DNA of 64,000 nt from Thauera propionica (GTDB taxonomy: Bacteria; Pseudomonadota; Gammaproteobacteria; Burkholderiales; Rhodocyclaceae), in NCBI RefSeq assembly GCF_002245655.1, contig NZ_NOIH01000002.1, positions 124,001 through 188,000 of the forward strand. Reading direction: 5' to 3'. Position 1 is the first letter of the stretch. The number at the start of each line of letters is the position of its first letter. The notes under the pieces are model-generated. The model did not search any database. It was not told the origin of the DNA and worked only from the letters and a program-made list of their open reading frames with translations. Positions 29,001-38,013 of the stretch are shown here, piece after piece. Made by a program: the position numbers and the translations under genes.

Positions 29001-29013
29001 GCGCGACGCTCAG
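28997..29013. terminator. Hairpin between convergent genes
   Basis: CTGAGCG-CGA-CGCTCAG, a perfect 7-bp stem, spans the stop codons of the convergent hydrolase and kinase genes. It lacks T-tracts, so it may be only a weak bidirectional stop. Confidence 0.35.
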
Positions 29014-31715
29014 TGCCTGAGGCGCGGCTCGCGCGCGACCAGCGCCTCGAGTTCGTGCGCGGCCTCATCCAGGGTGAAACCCTGGATGTGCGCGGTGAGC
29101 GGCGCGAGGGTCGCACCGAACAGGCCCTCCAGCGCTGCGCGGCAGCGGTCGAAAGCCTGCAGCGCCTCGATGTCGTCCTCGGCCAGCAGGCGGGCCAGCG
29201 TGGCGACCTGGACGCGCAGCGCGTCCCAGTCGATCGCCTCGACCGCCGACGGGGCAGCAAATGCGCCGGTCCGCGGCGCCGGCACGGCGGGCAGCCAGCG
29301 GCGTAGCGTTTCGTAGAGCATCTGCGGCTCGACCGGCTTGGGCAGGTGGGCGTTCATGCCGGCGGCCAGGCAGGCCTCGCGGTCTTCCTTGAAGATATTG
29401 GCGGTCATGCCGAGGATCGGCACGCTGCAAGCGCCTTCGGCACGCAGGCGGCGGGTCGCCTCGAGCCCGTCCATGACCGGCATCTGCACGTCCATCAGGA
29501 TCAGGTCGTAGCCGCCGCGGCCGGCCATTTCGACCGCCTCCTGGCCGTTGCCGGCGCAATCGACCTCCAGGCCGGTGCGGCGCAGCAAGGCCAGCGCCAC
29601 CTCGCGGTTGACCGCGTTGTCCTCGGCCAGCAGCACCCGCAGACCCTCGAAACGGCTCGATTCCGCGTCGTCCCGGCCTGCGCCGGGCCTGCGCCGGGCA
29701 GCGTCCGCACGACCGCCTCCCGCCAGCTCACCCACGGCTGCCAGCGGCACTTCGATCCAGAAGCAGCTCCCGACGCCGGGCGAGCTGCGCACGCCGATCT
29801 CACCGCCCATCAGGCGCGTCAGGCTGCGCGCGATCACCAGGCCAAGACCGGTGCCCTCGTGAGCCCGGGTAGTTGACGCATCGATCTGCTCGAAGGCCTG
29901 GAACAACCTTTCCTGCTGCTCGGGACGGATGCCGATGCCCGTGTCCTCGACCTCGAAACGCACCCACTGCGTCCCGTCGTCGTGCGGCACGGTGAGGCCG
30001 CGCAGCACGACGCGGCCTGCCTCGGTGAACTTGATCGCATTGCTGACGAACTTCTGCAGCACCTGACCGAGCCGCAAGGGGTCGCCGAGCAGGCGGCGCG
30101 GCAGGCGCTCGGTGTCGACCTCGAACGCGAGACGCTTGTGCGCCAAGAGGTCGCGCGCCTGCGCGGCGAGGTTGTCGATCACCGAATCGGGATCGAAATC
30201 CACCAGCTCGATGGACACCGCCCCGGCCTCGATGCGCGAAAAGTCGAGGATGTCGTTGATGATCGACAGCAACTGCATGGCCGTCGCGTGGATGGTGTCG
30301 AGCTGCGCGCGCTGCGCCTGCAGCGCCGGATCGCGGCGCAGCAGGTAGCTCAGGCCGATGATGGCGTTCATCGGCGTGCGGATCTCGTGGCTCATGTTGG
30401 CAAGGAAGGCGCTCTTGGCGCGGCTGGCCGATTCGGCCGCTGCCTTCGCCACGGTCAGCTCCGCGGTGCGCTCGCGCACCAGGTCCTCGAGTTCGTTCTG
30501 GTAGCGCAGCAGCTCGCGCCGCGCTTCCATGTGCTCGGTGATGTCGGTCCATACCGAGGACAGGTACTTGCGTCCGCCGATGTCGATGACCTTGATCGTG
30601 ACCCACACATGGCGCACCGAACCATCCTTGCGCCGGCGCTGGTTCTCGAACGACGCCGAGCCGGTGACGAGGATGTCTCGCAGGCGCGTGTCCACTTCGT
30701 GCCTGGACCAGTTGGCCTGCACATCGTAGAGACTGAGGCGAGCGAACTCCTCGCGCGAGTAGCCCAGCGAGGCGCAGGCCGCGTCATTGAATTCGGCAAA
30801 ATGCAGGGTCTCGACATCGACCAGCACGATGCCGCTGCTCGACTGGTCGACCAGCGAGCGGTAGATCTCCTCGCGCCGCGCGAGCGCCTGCGAAGCGACA
30901 CGCCGGGCCCGGATGACGTCACGGAAGGCGAGCACCGCCTCCGCCACATCCTGCAGCAGGCCATGACCGTGGTGTAAACGCTCGAGCCGGTCGAGCACCG
31001 GCGCCTCGGTGTCGGCCCCGGCCAGCGCGCCGAGCGAGTCCGTGATCGTGGCCATTCGCCAGTTGAGCCAGAACGCGCCGAGCAACCACAGCCCGGCGAC
31101 CAGCAGCATGCCGACGATGGTCAGCAGCGTGGCCTGCTCGACGTGATCCGTGAGGTTGTGCTCCAGCGCATGCAGGCCTTCCGCCGCGCTGCGCACCATT
31201 GCCGAGGACAGCAGCGCGCGATGATCGGCAAGTTCGGTGTGGAGCCGGTCAGCTTGGCGGATAAGATCCAGTACCCGCTCGGGCGCCGGCCGGGCATCCA
31301 GGGCCGGCACAAGAAAACGGCGATAGTCCTCGAAGCGAGCCTGTTCTTCGGCGAACTGGGCGGCGATGTGCGCCGGATGGCCCCGCTCGGCGGCGAAGGC
31401 AAGCAGACGCTGCATGTCGCGCAGTTCGCGCAACACCTCGGCACGCCGGATCGCTCGCGCCTCCTCGTCGACCGCCCCCTGTGCAACGTCGTGGATCAAC
31501 TCCCTCGCCTTGCGGTGCAGGAACAAGACGCCGTGACTGAATTCGACCACATCATCGACCCCGCCCAGCGCCTCCATCTGCGCCGACTGGATCACGCGCT
31601 GCTTGCGCTGCAGGTCGTCGAGCGCGCCAATGTTGAGCGCAGCCGCGGCACCGAGCACCAGCATGACCGGCAGCAGCAGATAGACCAGCAGCGGTATGCG
31701 GCGACGGGGCCTCAT
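29010..31715 (-). CDS. PAS-containing hybrid sensor histidine kinase
   Basis: 901 residues from the ATG at 31715; a GTG at 31727 is an alternative. The order is TM1 (VYLLLPVMLVLGAAAAL), a helical periplasmic domain of about 150 residues, TM2 (VGMLLVAGLWLLGAFWL), PAS (IVLVDVETLHFAEFNDAACA), HisKA with His in [15 protein letters not shown], HATPase_c (EDTGIGIRPEQQ, HEGTGLGLVI) and a receiver with Asp in LILMDVQMPVMDG. The C-terminal ~100 residues resemble an HPt position but lack the AH-x-LKG-type His motif. It is the last gene of a three-gene operon with two HD-GYP proteins. Confidence 0.9.
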   Translation of the reverse strand: MRPRRRIPLLVYLLLPVMLVLGAAAALNIGALDDLQRKQRVIQSAQMEALGGVDDVVEFSHGVLFLHRKARELIHDVAQGAVDEEARAIRRAEVLRELRDMQRLLAFAAERGHPAHIAAQFAEEQARFEDYRRFLVPALDARPAPERVLDLIRQADRLHTELADHRALLSSAMVRSAAEGLHALEHNLTDHVEQATLLTIVGMLLVAGLWLLGAFWLNWRMATITDSLGALAGADTEAPVLDRLERLHHGHGLLQDVAEAVLAFRDVIRARRVASQALARREEIYRSLVDQSSSGIVLVDVETLHFAEFNDAACASLGYSREEFARLSLYDVQANWSRHEVDTRLRDILVTGSASFENQRRRKDGSVRHVWVTIKVIDIGGRKYLSSVWTDITEHMEARRELLRYQNELEDLVRERTAELTVAKAAAESASRAKSAFLANMSHEIRTPMNAIIGLSYLLRRDPALQAQRAQLDTIHATAMQLLSIINDILDFSRIEAGAVSIELVDFDPDSVIDNLAAQARDLLAHKRLAFEVDTERLPRRLLGDPLRLGQVLQKFVSNAIKFTEAGRVVLRGLTVPHDDGTQWVRFEVEDTGIGIRPEQQERLFQAFEQIDASTTRAHEGTGLGLVIARSLTRLMGGEIGVRSSPGVGSCFWIEVPLAAVGELAGGGRADAARRRPGAGRDDAESSRFEGLRVLLAEDNAVNREVALALLRRTGLEVDCAGNGQEAVEMAGRGGYDLILMDVQMPVMDGLEATRRLRAEGACSVPILGMTANIFKEDREACLAAGMNAHLPKPVEPQMLYETLRRWLPAVPAPRTGAFAAPSAVEAIDWDALRVQVATLARLLAEDDIEALQAFDRCRAALEGLFGATLAPLTAHIQGFTLDEAAHELEALVAREPRLRH

Positions 31716-31733
31716 GATGTCTCGCACAAGGGC

Positions 31734-32870
31734 TCAGGCGTCATCAGCGTAGCGGACGGCGATCTCGGCGAAGCGATCCTTCAAATCAAGGAAGGCATCC
31801 ACCAGTTGCGGGTCGAAGTGCGAGCCGCGCCCATCGACGATCAGGGCCACGGCCTTTTCCAGCGGCCAGGGCGCCTTGTAGGGGCGCCGGCAGGTCAGCG
31901 CGTCGAACACGTCGGCCACCGCCATCAGCCGCGCTGCCAGGGGAATGGCGTCGCCGCGCAGGCCGTCGGGGTAGCCGCTGCCGTCCCAGCGTTCGTGGTG
32001 ATGGGTGGCGATGTCGCGCGCGACCTCGAGGAAGGTGAAGTCCTCCGGCGCAGGCAGGTCCGCATGCTCGACCCGCTCGCCCACCACCCGCTTCACCGCG
32101 TCCACGATCGCGTCGCCGCCGATGCGGGCATGCGTCTTCATGATCTCGAACTCGTCCGGCGTCAGCTTGCCCGGCTTGAGCAGGATGTGGTCGGGGATAC
32201 CGACCTTGCCGATGTCGTGCAGCGGCGCGGCCTTGGCGATGATCTGGCGAGCCTCCGGCGTGAGTGCGGCGGCGTAGTCGGGGTGCTCGCACAGATGCGC
32301 CATCAGCGTCTCGATGTAGGCGCGGGTACGGTGCAGATGGTTGCCGGTCTCGTTGTCGCGCACCTCGGCCAGCGCCGCCAGGCCGTAGAGCGTGACGTCC
32401 TTGATCAGTTCGTTGGTACGCATGCGGCGCGCGATCTCGGCCTCGAGCCAGTCGTTCTGGTCGCGCAGGCGGTCGCGCGCGTGCTTGAGCTCGAGCTGAC
32501 TGCGCACGCGGGCAAGCAGGATCGCGGGCTTGAGCGGCTTGGTGACGTAGTCCACCGCGCCGAGCGCCAGTCCGTGCTCCTCATCCTCATCCGCATTCAG
32601 CGCGGTGACGAAGATGACCGGGATGTCGGCGGTTGCAGGATTGGCCCTGAGGCGGCGCATGACTTCGTAGCCGTCCATCTCCGGCATCATCACGTCGAGC
32701 AGGATCAGGTCGGGACGCGGCGCGCTGTCGGCGACGGCGAGCGCGCGCGCGCCGGAGTTGGCGACGCGCACCTGGTAGGTGTCGCGCAGCAGGTCGCCGA
32801 CCACGCGCAGGTTCTCGGGCTTGTCGTCGACCACCAGGATGGTCGCGCGATCGGGGGCAAGCTCAGACAT
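31734..32870 (-). CDS. Response regulator with HD-GYP phosphodiesterase domain
   Basis: 378 residues: an N-terminal receiver (ILVVDDKPENLRVVGDLL, Asp in LILLDVMMPEMDGYEV, Lys in YVTKPLKP), a helical linker, then HD-GYP with HDIGKVGIPDHIL, THHHERWDGSGYPDGL and the ADVFDAL motif. The metal-binding and GYP residues are intact, so c-di-GMP hydrolysis is expected. The start overlaps the stop of the preceding gene by eight bases, and the kinase gene follows 18 bases downstream; the kinase is the likely phosphodonor. Confidence 0.94.
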   Translation of the reverse strand: MSELAPDRATILVVDDKPENLRVVGDLLRDTYQVRVANSGARALAVADSAPRPDLILLDVMMPEMDGYEVMRRLRANPATADIPVIFVTALNADEDEEHGLALGAVDYVTKPLKPAILLARVRSQLELKHARDRLRDQNDWLEAEIARRMRTNELIKDVTLYGLAALAEVRDNETGNHLHRTRAYIETLMAHLCEHPDYAAALTPEARQIIAKAAPLHDIGKVGIPDHILLKPGKLTPDEFEIMKTHARIGGDAIVDAVKRVVGERVEHADLPAPEDFTFLEVARDIATHHHERWDGSGYPDGLRGDAIPLAARLMAVADVFDALTCRRPYKAPWPLEKAVALIVDGRGSHFDPQLVDAFLDLKDRFAEIAVRYADDA

Positions 32871-34125
32871 GATCGGCTCCTTCGGACTGGACGTCGCGGC
32901 TCGCGCCCGGCCGCGCGGCGCGCATGGCCTCGTCGATGAAGGCCGACAGCGTGGCGAAAACCGTGCGGTCGATGCGGCCCTCGCCGGCGAGCTTCTGCAA
33001 GAAGGCCAGCGCCTCCTGCGCGCCCAGGCCGGCGCGGTAGGGACGATCCTGCACCATGGCCTGGAAGATGTCGGCCACGCGCAGGATGCGCGCCTCGATC
33101 GGCAAGGTGGCGGCATCGACGTGGAAGGGGTAGCCGCTGCCGCCGGGCTCCTCGTGGTGGTACGCCGCCCACGGCGCGATCTCCTCGAAGCCCTTGACGT
33201 TGCGCAGGATCTGGAAGGTCTCGAAGCTGTGGCTGTTGATGACGAGGCGCTCGGCCGGATCGAGCTTTCCAGGTTTGTCGAGGATCTCGTCGGGCACACG
33301 CAGCTTCCCCAGGTCGTGCAGCAGGGCGGCGATCTCGAGCTTGTCGACGTTGTCCGGCGCCACGCCGAGGCGCCGGGCCAGCAGGCAGGCGACGCCGGCC
33401 ACGCCCAGCGAGTGTTCGGCGGTGAAGGGACTCTTGGCATCGACGATGCGCGAGAAGATGCGTGCAAGCTCGCGCAGGCTGCCCGTCGGCGCATTGCCTT
33501 CGCCGGCCAGCGCCAGGCGATCCTGCAGCGCAGCCTGGATCGAGCGCGGCTCGAGCCTGAGCCAGAAGGCCTCACGCGCCGATGCCGTCAGGAAGGCGGC
33601 GACCAGCTCGGGCGCGAAGCGGCCACCGGCGTTGCGCGCGATCTCGTCGCGGATCTGGTGCATGTGCGGCAGCACGCCGTTGCTTGCATAGTGCGGCGCC
33701 GCCAGCGCATCGACCCGGTCGACGAGGAAGATCAGGTTGGCCGCCCGCGCCACTGCCGGGTCCAGCCCCTTGTCCTGCAGCTGGCTCCAGTGCGTGTGGT
33801 GATAGCGCACCGGCACGGCCATCGCCGCCAGCGGCGCGTAGTCCTTCAGCAAGGCGTAGCCGGTCTCGGCATGCTGCTGCGAGCCCGCCCAGTCGAACTG
33901 CTCGACCAGATTGCGATGGATCCCGGTCGAGGACACGCCGATGTCGTGCAGCATGCCGAGGTCGAACAGGAAATCCTGCTCCTGCCCGCCCAGGCCAAGC
34001 TCCGCCGCACACTCGGCCGCCATGATGCCGACGCGCTTGCCATGCGCGACATCGTCCACGCCGACCAGGTCGAGCGCATCGGACAGCGCGTAGATCACAC
34101 TGCGAAGGTCGGTGTGGATGCTCAT
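32863..34125 (-). CDS. Tandem HD / HD-GYP-like phosphohydrolase
   Basis: 420 residues with two HD modules. The N-terminal one has GMLHDIGVSSTG and VRYHHTHW; the C-terminal one has AALLHDLGKLRVPDEILDKP, AYHHEEPGGSGYPFH and ARILRVADIFQAM. The second retains HD and a GYP-type motif, so c-di-GMP or related phosphodiesterase activity is plausible; the first has lost the GYP. The ATG at 34125 starts MSIHTDLRSVIYALSDALDLVG. It is the first gene of the operon; the leader contains an AT-rich stretch (about 34150-34195) unlike the surrounding DNA. Confidence 0.85.
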   Translation of the reverse strand: MSIHTDLRSVIYALSDALDLVGVDDVAHGKRVGIMAAECAAELGLGGQEQDFLFDLGMLHDIGVSSTGIHRNLVEQFDWAGSQQHAETGYALLKDYAPLAAMAVPVRYHHTHWSQLQDKGLDPAVARAANLIFLVDRVDALAAPHYASNGVLPHMHQIRDEIARNAGGRFAPELVAAFLTASAREAFWLRLEPRSIQAALQDRLALAGEGNAPTGSLRELARIFSRIVDAKSPFTAEHSLGVAGVACLLARRLGVAPDNVDKLEIAALLHDLGKLRVPDEILDKPGKLDPAERLVINSHSFETFQILRNVKGFEEIAPWAAYHHEEPGGSGYPFHVDAATLPIEARILRVADIFQAMVQDRPYRAGLGAQEALAFLQKLAGEGRIDRTVFATLSAFIDEAMRAARPGASRDVQSEGADHV

Positions 34126-34271
34126 GGGCAGATCAGGCGGGTGATGACGATTCCCATTTTGCCGATTTTCCCGTTTTTCAGGGATTTTTGATCGAACTCT
34201 TGCGAACCCGATCACACTTTACTGCGATTTCCCCGGCGCCCTTTCGAGGGCCGAAGCATCGGCACAAACTC

Positions 34272-34280
34272 TGTGACAAT
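34272..34280 (+). promoter_or_regulatory. Candidate extended -10 for the GST gene
   Basis: TGTGACAAT (TG-N-GACAAT), preceded by ACTC, lies 77 bases upstream of the start. A near-identical element precedes cutA. Confidence 0.35.
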
Positions 34281-34356
34281 ACGGCCTGCACTGGCGGACG
34301 GCACCGCCGCAAACCTGCTGCGCCCACCAATCAGCCTTCACACGGAGACTCGCCCC

Positions 34357-34968
34357 ATGAAGCTGCTCGCCTCGCTCACCAGCCCCTACGCACGCAAGAT
34401 CCGCGTCGTGCTCGCGGAGAAGAAGCTGCCGTTCGAACTCGTCGTCGATTCGCCGTGGGAAGCGAACACGCGCGTGCCGACGCTCAATCCGCTCGGCAAG
34501 GTCCCGGTGCTGGTCGCGGACGATGGCGAGGCCTTCTTCGATTCGCCGGTGATCGTCGGCTATCTCGAAACCCTCGGCGCCGAACCCTGGCTGCTGCCGG
34601 CCGAGCCGCTCGCGTGCGTGCGCGCCCGCCAGGCCGAGGCCCTGGCCGACGGCATCACCGACGCCGCCGTCACCGCACTGCTGGAATCGCGCCGCCCGGA
34701 TGGCGAGCGCAGCGCGCGCGAGATCGAACGCCAGCACGACAAGATCGAACGCGGGCTGGTCGAACTCGAGGCGCGGGTCGGCAGCCGGCGCGGCTTTGAT
34801 GGCGCAACGCTGCAGATCGGCGATGTCGCCGCCGGCTGCGCACTCGGCTACCTCGACCTGCGCTTCCCGACGCTCGACTGGCGCGGCCGTCACCCCGCGC
34901 TGGCCACCTACGCCGCACGCCTGCTGGCACGACCGAGCTTCGTCGACACCACGCCGCCAGCGGGCTGA
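34357..34968 (+). CDS. Glutathione S-transferase family protein
   Basis: 203 residues with the thioredoxin-like N-domain (MKLLASLTSPYARKIRVVLAEKK; PTLNPLGKVPVLVADDG; SPVIVGYLE) and an all-helical C-domain (IGDVAAGCALGYLDLRFP). The N-terminal TSPYARK supplies the usual Ser/Cys-type glutathione-contact region, and the cis-Pro precedes VPVL. The substrate is unknown. The ATG at 34357 has GGAGA nine bases upstream. It is a single-gene unit divergent from the HD operon. Confidence 0.92.
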   Translation: MKLLASLTSPYARKIRVVLAEKKLPFELVVDSPWEANTRVPTLNPLGKVPVLVADDGEAFFDSPVIVGYLETLGAEPWLLPAEPLACVRARQAEALADGITDAAVTALLESRRPDGERSAREIERQHDKIERGLVELEARVGSRRGFDGATLQIGDVAAGCALGYLDLRFPTLDWRGRHPALATYAARLLARPSFVDTTPPAG

Positions 34969-35040
34969 GACCGGCCGTATCGGCTGCCCCCCCCGCGCGT
35001 CGCCCAATTGATTCGGCGCAGGTCAAACGGCGGGCGACTC

Positions 35041-35049
35041 TGGGACAAT
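35041..35049 (+). promoter_or_regulatory. Candidate extended -10 for cutA
   Basis: TGGGACAAT preceded by ACTC lies 26 bases before the cutA ATG and differs at one base from the element at 34272. Confidence 0.35.
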
Positions 35050-35074
35050 CGCGCTCTGTCTCCCGGAGACCGCC

Positions 35075-35401
35075 ATGGCCGATACGCTGCTTGTCCTGAC
35101 CAACCTGCCCGACCGCGACAGCGCGGACGCGATGGCCGCTGCGCTCATCGAGGCGCGGCTCGCCGCCTGCGTGAACATCCTCGCGCCCTGCACCTCGGTC
35201 TATCGCTGGCAAGGCGCGGTCGAGACCACGACGGAGGTGCCGCTGCTGATCAAGACCACCGCCGGGCGCTACCCTGCGCTCGAGGCTGCGATCCGCGCCC
35301 GCCACCCCTACGAACTTCCCGAGATCGTCGCGGTCCCTGTGGTGCTGGGCTTGCCTGGTTATCTCGACTGGGTCGCGCGCGAGGTCACCACGGATGCCTG
35401 A
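35075..35401 (+). CDS. cutA: Divalent-cation tolerance protein CutA
   Basis: 108 residues with the CutA1 features LVLTNLPDRDSADAMAAAL, RLAACVNILAPCTSVYRW and EVPLLIKTT, ending in HPYELPEIVAVPV. It forms a stable trimer with a ferredoxin-like fold; it is linked genetically to copper tolerance in E. coli, but its biochemical role is unsettled. It precedes dsbD, as in enterobacteria and many betaproteobacteria. Confidence 0.96.
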   Translation: MADTLLVLTNLPDRDSADAMAAALIEARLAACVNILAPCTSVYRWQGAVETTTEVPLLIKTTAGRYPALEAAIRARHPYELPEIVAVPVVLGLPGYLDWVAREVTTDA

Positions 35402-35435
35402 GCCCCGCCCTTCACTCCCCGCCACGAAGAACACG

Positions 35436-37280
35436 ATGCACCGCCTGCTGATCCTGCTTTCACTGCTCGCCAGCCTGCTGCTGCCGGGCCTGTCCCACGC
35501 CGACCCGATCGAACCCGAGAAGGCCTTCAAGCTGCGCGCCCAGGCACTGGATGCGCAGACGGTCGAGGTGGTCTTCGAAGTGGCCAAGGGCTACTACCTG
35601 TACGGCGACAAATTCCGCTTCGAGGCCGAGCCCGCCGACGTCAGCTTCGGCCCGGCGGAGAAGCCGGCGGGCAAGACGCACAAGGATGACTTCTTCGGCA
35701 ACGTGGAAACCCACCGCGGCGAGTTGCGCATCCTGCTGCCGGTGCAGGCGCCGGCGGGCGTGACGCGTTTCGAACTGATCGCGACCAGCCAGGGCTGCTG
35801 GGATGGCGGCATCTGCTATCCGCCGACGGCGCAGACCGCAGCGATCGACCTCACCGCGCCGCCGAAGAAGGCTGGCGGCGGCTTCCTCGACAAGGTCATG
35901 GGCGGGGGCTTTTCTGCGTCAGTGTCCAGCCCGGCCTCGCCCTCCGCGCCGGTCGCCGACGCCAGCCCGGAATCCGGCAGCGCCGTCTCCAGCGACGAAA
36001 CGGGCGACATCGCGCGCCTGCTGTCCGGCGCCAGCGTGCCGCTGATCCTGCTGAGCTTCTTCGGCTTCGGCCTGCTGCTGGCCTTCACCCCCTGCACCTT
36101 CCCGATGATCCCGATCCTGTCGGGCATCATCGTCGGCCAGGGCCACAAGGTCTCGCACATGCGCGCCTTCGTGCTGTCGCTGGCCTACGTGCTGGGCATG
36201 GCCGTCACCTACGCGCTGGCCGGCGTCGCGGCAGGGCTGTCGGGCACGATGCTGACCGCGGCGCTGCAGAACGTGTGGGTGCTGTCGGTATTCGCGCTCG
36301 TCTTCGTGCTGCTGTCGCTGTCGATGTTCGGCTTCTACGAGCTGCAGTTGCCGTCGTCCTTGCAGAGCAAGCTGGCCGACACCGCCAGCCACAACAAGGG
36401 CGGCAGCCTGGGCGGCGTGACCATGATGGGCGTGCTGTCGGCACTCATCGTCGGCCCCTGCGTGGCCGCGCCGCTGGCTGGCGCCCTGCTCTACATCGCC
36501 CAGACCGGCGATGCGGTGCTGGGCGGCTGGGCGCTGTTCGTGATGGCGCTGGGCATGGGCGCGCCACTGCTGGCGGTGGGCGTGGCCTCGCGCAGCCTGC
36601 TGCCCAAGGTCGGGCCGTGGATGGAAGGCGTCAAGAAAGCCTTCGGCGTGATGCTGCTGGCGGTCGCACTGTGGATGATCACGCCGGTGATCCCGCCGCT
36701 GGCGATGATGCTGGGCTGGGCGGCGCTGCTGCTGTTCTCGGCCATCTTCCTGCACGCCATCGATCCGCTGCCGCCGCAGGCCAAAGGCTGGCAGCGCTTC
36801 TGGAAGGGCGTCGGGGTCGTGCTGCTGCTTTCGGGCGCGGCGATCCTGGTCGGTGCGCTGGCCGGCTCGCGCGATCCGCTGCAGCCGCTGTCGATCCTGC
36901 GCGCCCAGGCCGCCGCACCGGTGAACGTGCCGCAGTTCGAGAAGGTGAATTCCGTCGCCGAGCTTGATGCGCGACTCGCCGCCACCGACCGCCCGGTGAT
37001 GCTCGACTTCTATGCCGACTGGTGCGTGTCCTGCAAGGAGATGGAGCGCTTCACCTTCAGCGACGCGCGCGTGGCCGAACGGATGGGGCAGATGCTGCTG
37101 CTCAAGGCCGACGTCACCGCCAACGAGGACGAACACAAGGCACTGCTCAAGCGCTTCGGCCTGTTCGGCCCGCCGGGCATCATCTTCTTCGACGCCGAGG
37201 GCCAGGAGCGCGAAGGGATGCGGGTCGTGGGCTTCATGAAGGCGGAGCCGTTCGCGACGGTGCTGGATCGGGCGCTCTGA
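35436..37280 (+). CDS. dsbD: Thiol:disulfide interchange protein DsbD
   Basis: 614 residues from the ATG at 35436, giving a clean signal peptide (LLILLSLLASLLLPGLSHA); an earlier ATG at 35394 would overlap cutA. N-terminal periplasmic domain with the redox pair CWDGGIC; eight-segment membrane domain with FTPCTFPMIP and VGPCVAAPLAG; C-terminal thioredoxin domain with WCVSCKEME. All six redox cysteines are present, so it can carry electrons from cytosolic thioredoxin to periplasmic partners such as DsbC and cytochrome c maturation proteins. Confidence 0.97.
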   Translation: MHRLLILLSLLASLLLPGLSHADPIEPEKAFKLRAQALDAQTVEVVFEVAKGYYLYGDKFRFEAEPADVSFGPAEKPAGKTHKDDFFGNVETHRGELRILLPVQAPAGVTRFELIATSQGCWDGGICYPPTAQTAAIDLTAPPKKAGGGFLDKVMGGGFSASVSSPASPSAPVADASPESGSAVSSDETGDIARLLSGASVPLILLSFFGFGLLLAFTPCTFPMIPILSGIIVGQGHKVSHMRAFVLSLAYVLGMAVTYALAGVAAGLSGTMLTAALQNVWVLSVFALVFVLLSLSMFGFYELQLPSSLQSKLADTASHNKGGSLGGVTMMGVLSALIVGPCVAAPLAGALLYIAQTGDAVLGGWALFVMALGMGAPLLAVGVASRSLLPKVGPWMEGVKKAFGVMLLAVALWMITPVIPPLAMMLGWAALLLFSAIFLHAIDPLPPQAKGWQRFWKGVGVVLLLSGAAILVGALAGSRDPLQPLSILRAQAAAPVNVPQFEKVNSVAELDARLAATDRPVMLDFYADWCVSCKEMERFTFSDARVAERMGQMLLLKADVTANEDEHKALLKRFGLFGPPGIIFFDAEGQEREGMRVVGFMKAEPFATVLDRAL

Positions 37281-37338
37281 GCGAGGGCGGGGTTTTTCCC
37301 CTACAATCCCGCCTTTCCCCTTTCGGTTCAAACCCTTC

Positions 37339-37953
37339 ATGTTCTCCGGCATCGTCGCGGCCGTCGGCCGCATCGAACATATCGAGCCGCTCGCGGATGG
37401 CATCCGCCTCACCGTCGACACCAACGGCCTCGACCTGTCCGACGTCATCGTCGGCGACAGCGTCGCGCACAGCGGCGTGTGCCTGACCGTGGTCGAGATG
37501 AACGGCCTCAGGCTCAAGTACGACGTCTCGCGCGAGACGCTGAACTGCACCGTGGGCCTCGACGCGGTGGGCAACGAGGTGAACCTGGAGAAGGCGCTGC
37601 GCCTGGCCGACCGCCTGGGCGGGCATCTGGTCACCGGCCACGTCGACGGCGTGGGCGAGGTCGTGAAGTTCGCCCCTGTGGGCGAGAGCCACGAGCTGGT
37701 GATCCGCGCCCCGGCAGCCATCGCCGGCTACATCGCGAAGAAGGGCTCGATCACCGTCAATGGCGTCAGCCTCACGGTGAATCGCGTCGAGGGCCGCGAC
37801 TTCTGGATCAACCTGATCCCGCACACCGTGGCGATGACCAACCTCAAGCACCTGCAGGCTGGCAGCAAGGTCAATCTCGAGATCGACCTCATCGCGCGCT
37901 ACGTCGAGCGCATGCTCGCCTGGCGCAGCGAGGAAGCGGCCGCGCAGGGCTGA
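37339..37953 (+). CDS. ribE: Riboflavin synthase, alpha chain
   Basis: 204 residues with two lumazine-binding repeats: MFSGIVAAVGRIE and NCTVGLDAVGNEVNLEKAL in the first, GHLVTGHVDGVGEV and GSITVNGVSLTVN in the second. It dismutates two 6,7-dimethyl-8-ribityllumazine molecules to riboflavin. It begins the ribE-ribBA-ribH-nusB run. The 58-base gap after dsbD holds a TACAAT that could be a -10 and is too short for an FMN riboswitch. Confidence 0.96.
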   Translation: MFSGIVAAVGRIEHIEPLADGIRLTVDTNGLDLSDVIVGDSVAHSGVCLTVVEMNGLRLKYDVSRETLNCTVGLDAVGNEVNLEKALRLADRLGGHLVTGHVDGVGEVVKFAPVGESHELVIRAPAAIAGYIAKKGSITVNGVSLTVNRVEGRDFWINLIPHTVAMTNLKHLQAGSKVNLEIDLIARYVERMLAWRSEEAAAQG

Positions 37954-38013
37954 ACCACGCACACCGCAACGGGTCGTCAGAACGCCCGCAAGAACATCGA
38001 CAAAGGACACAGC

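Noticed and set aside
37281-38013. Possible FMN riboswitch upstream of ribE or ribBA
   Set aside because: The gaps are only 58 and 60 bases and show none of the RFN-element conserved blocks.
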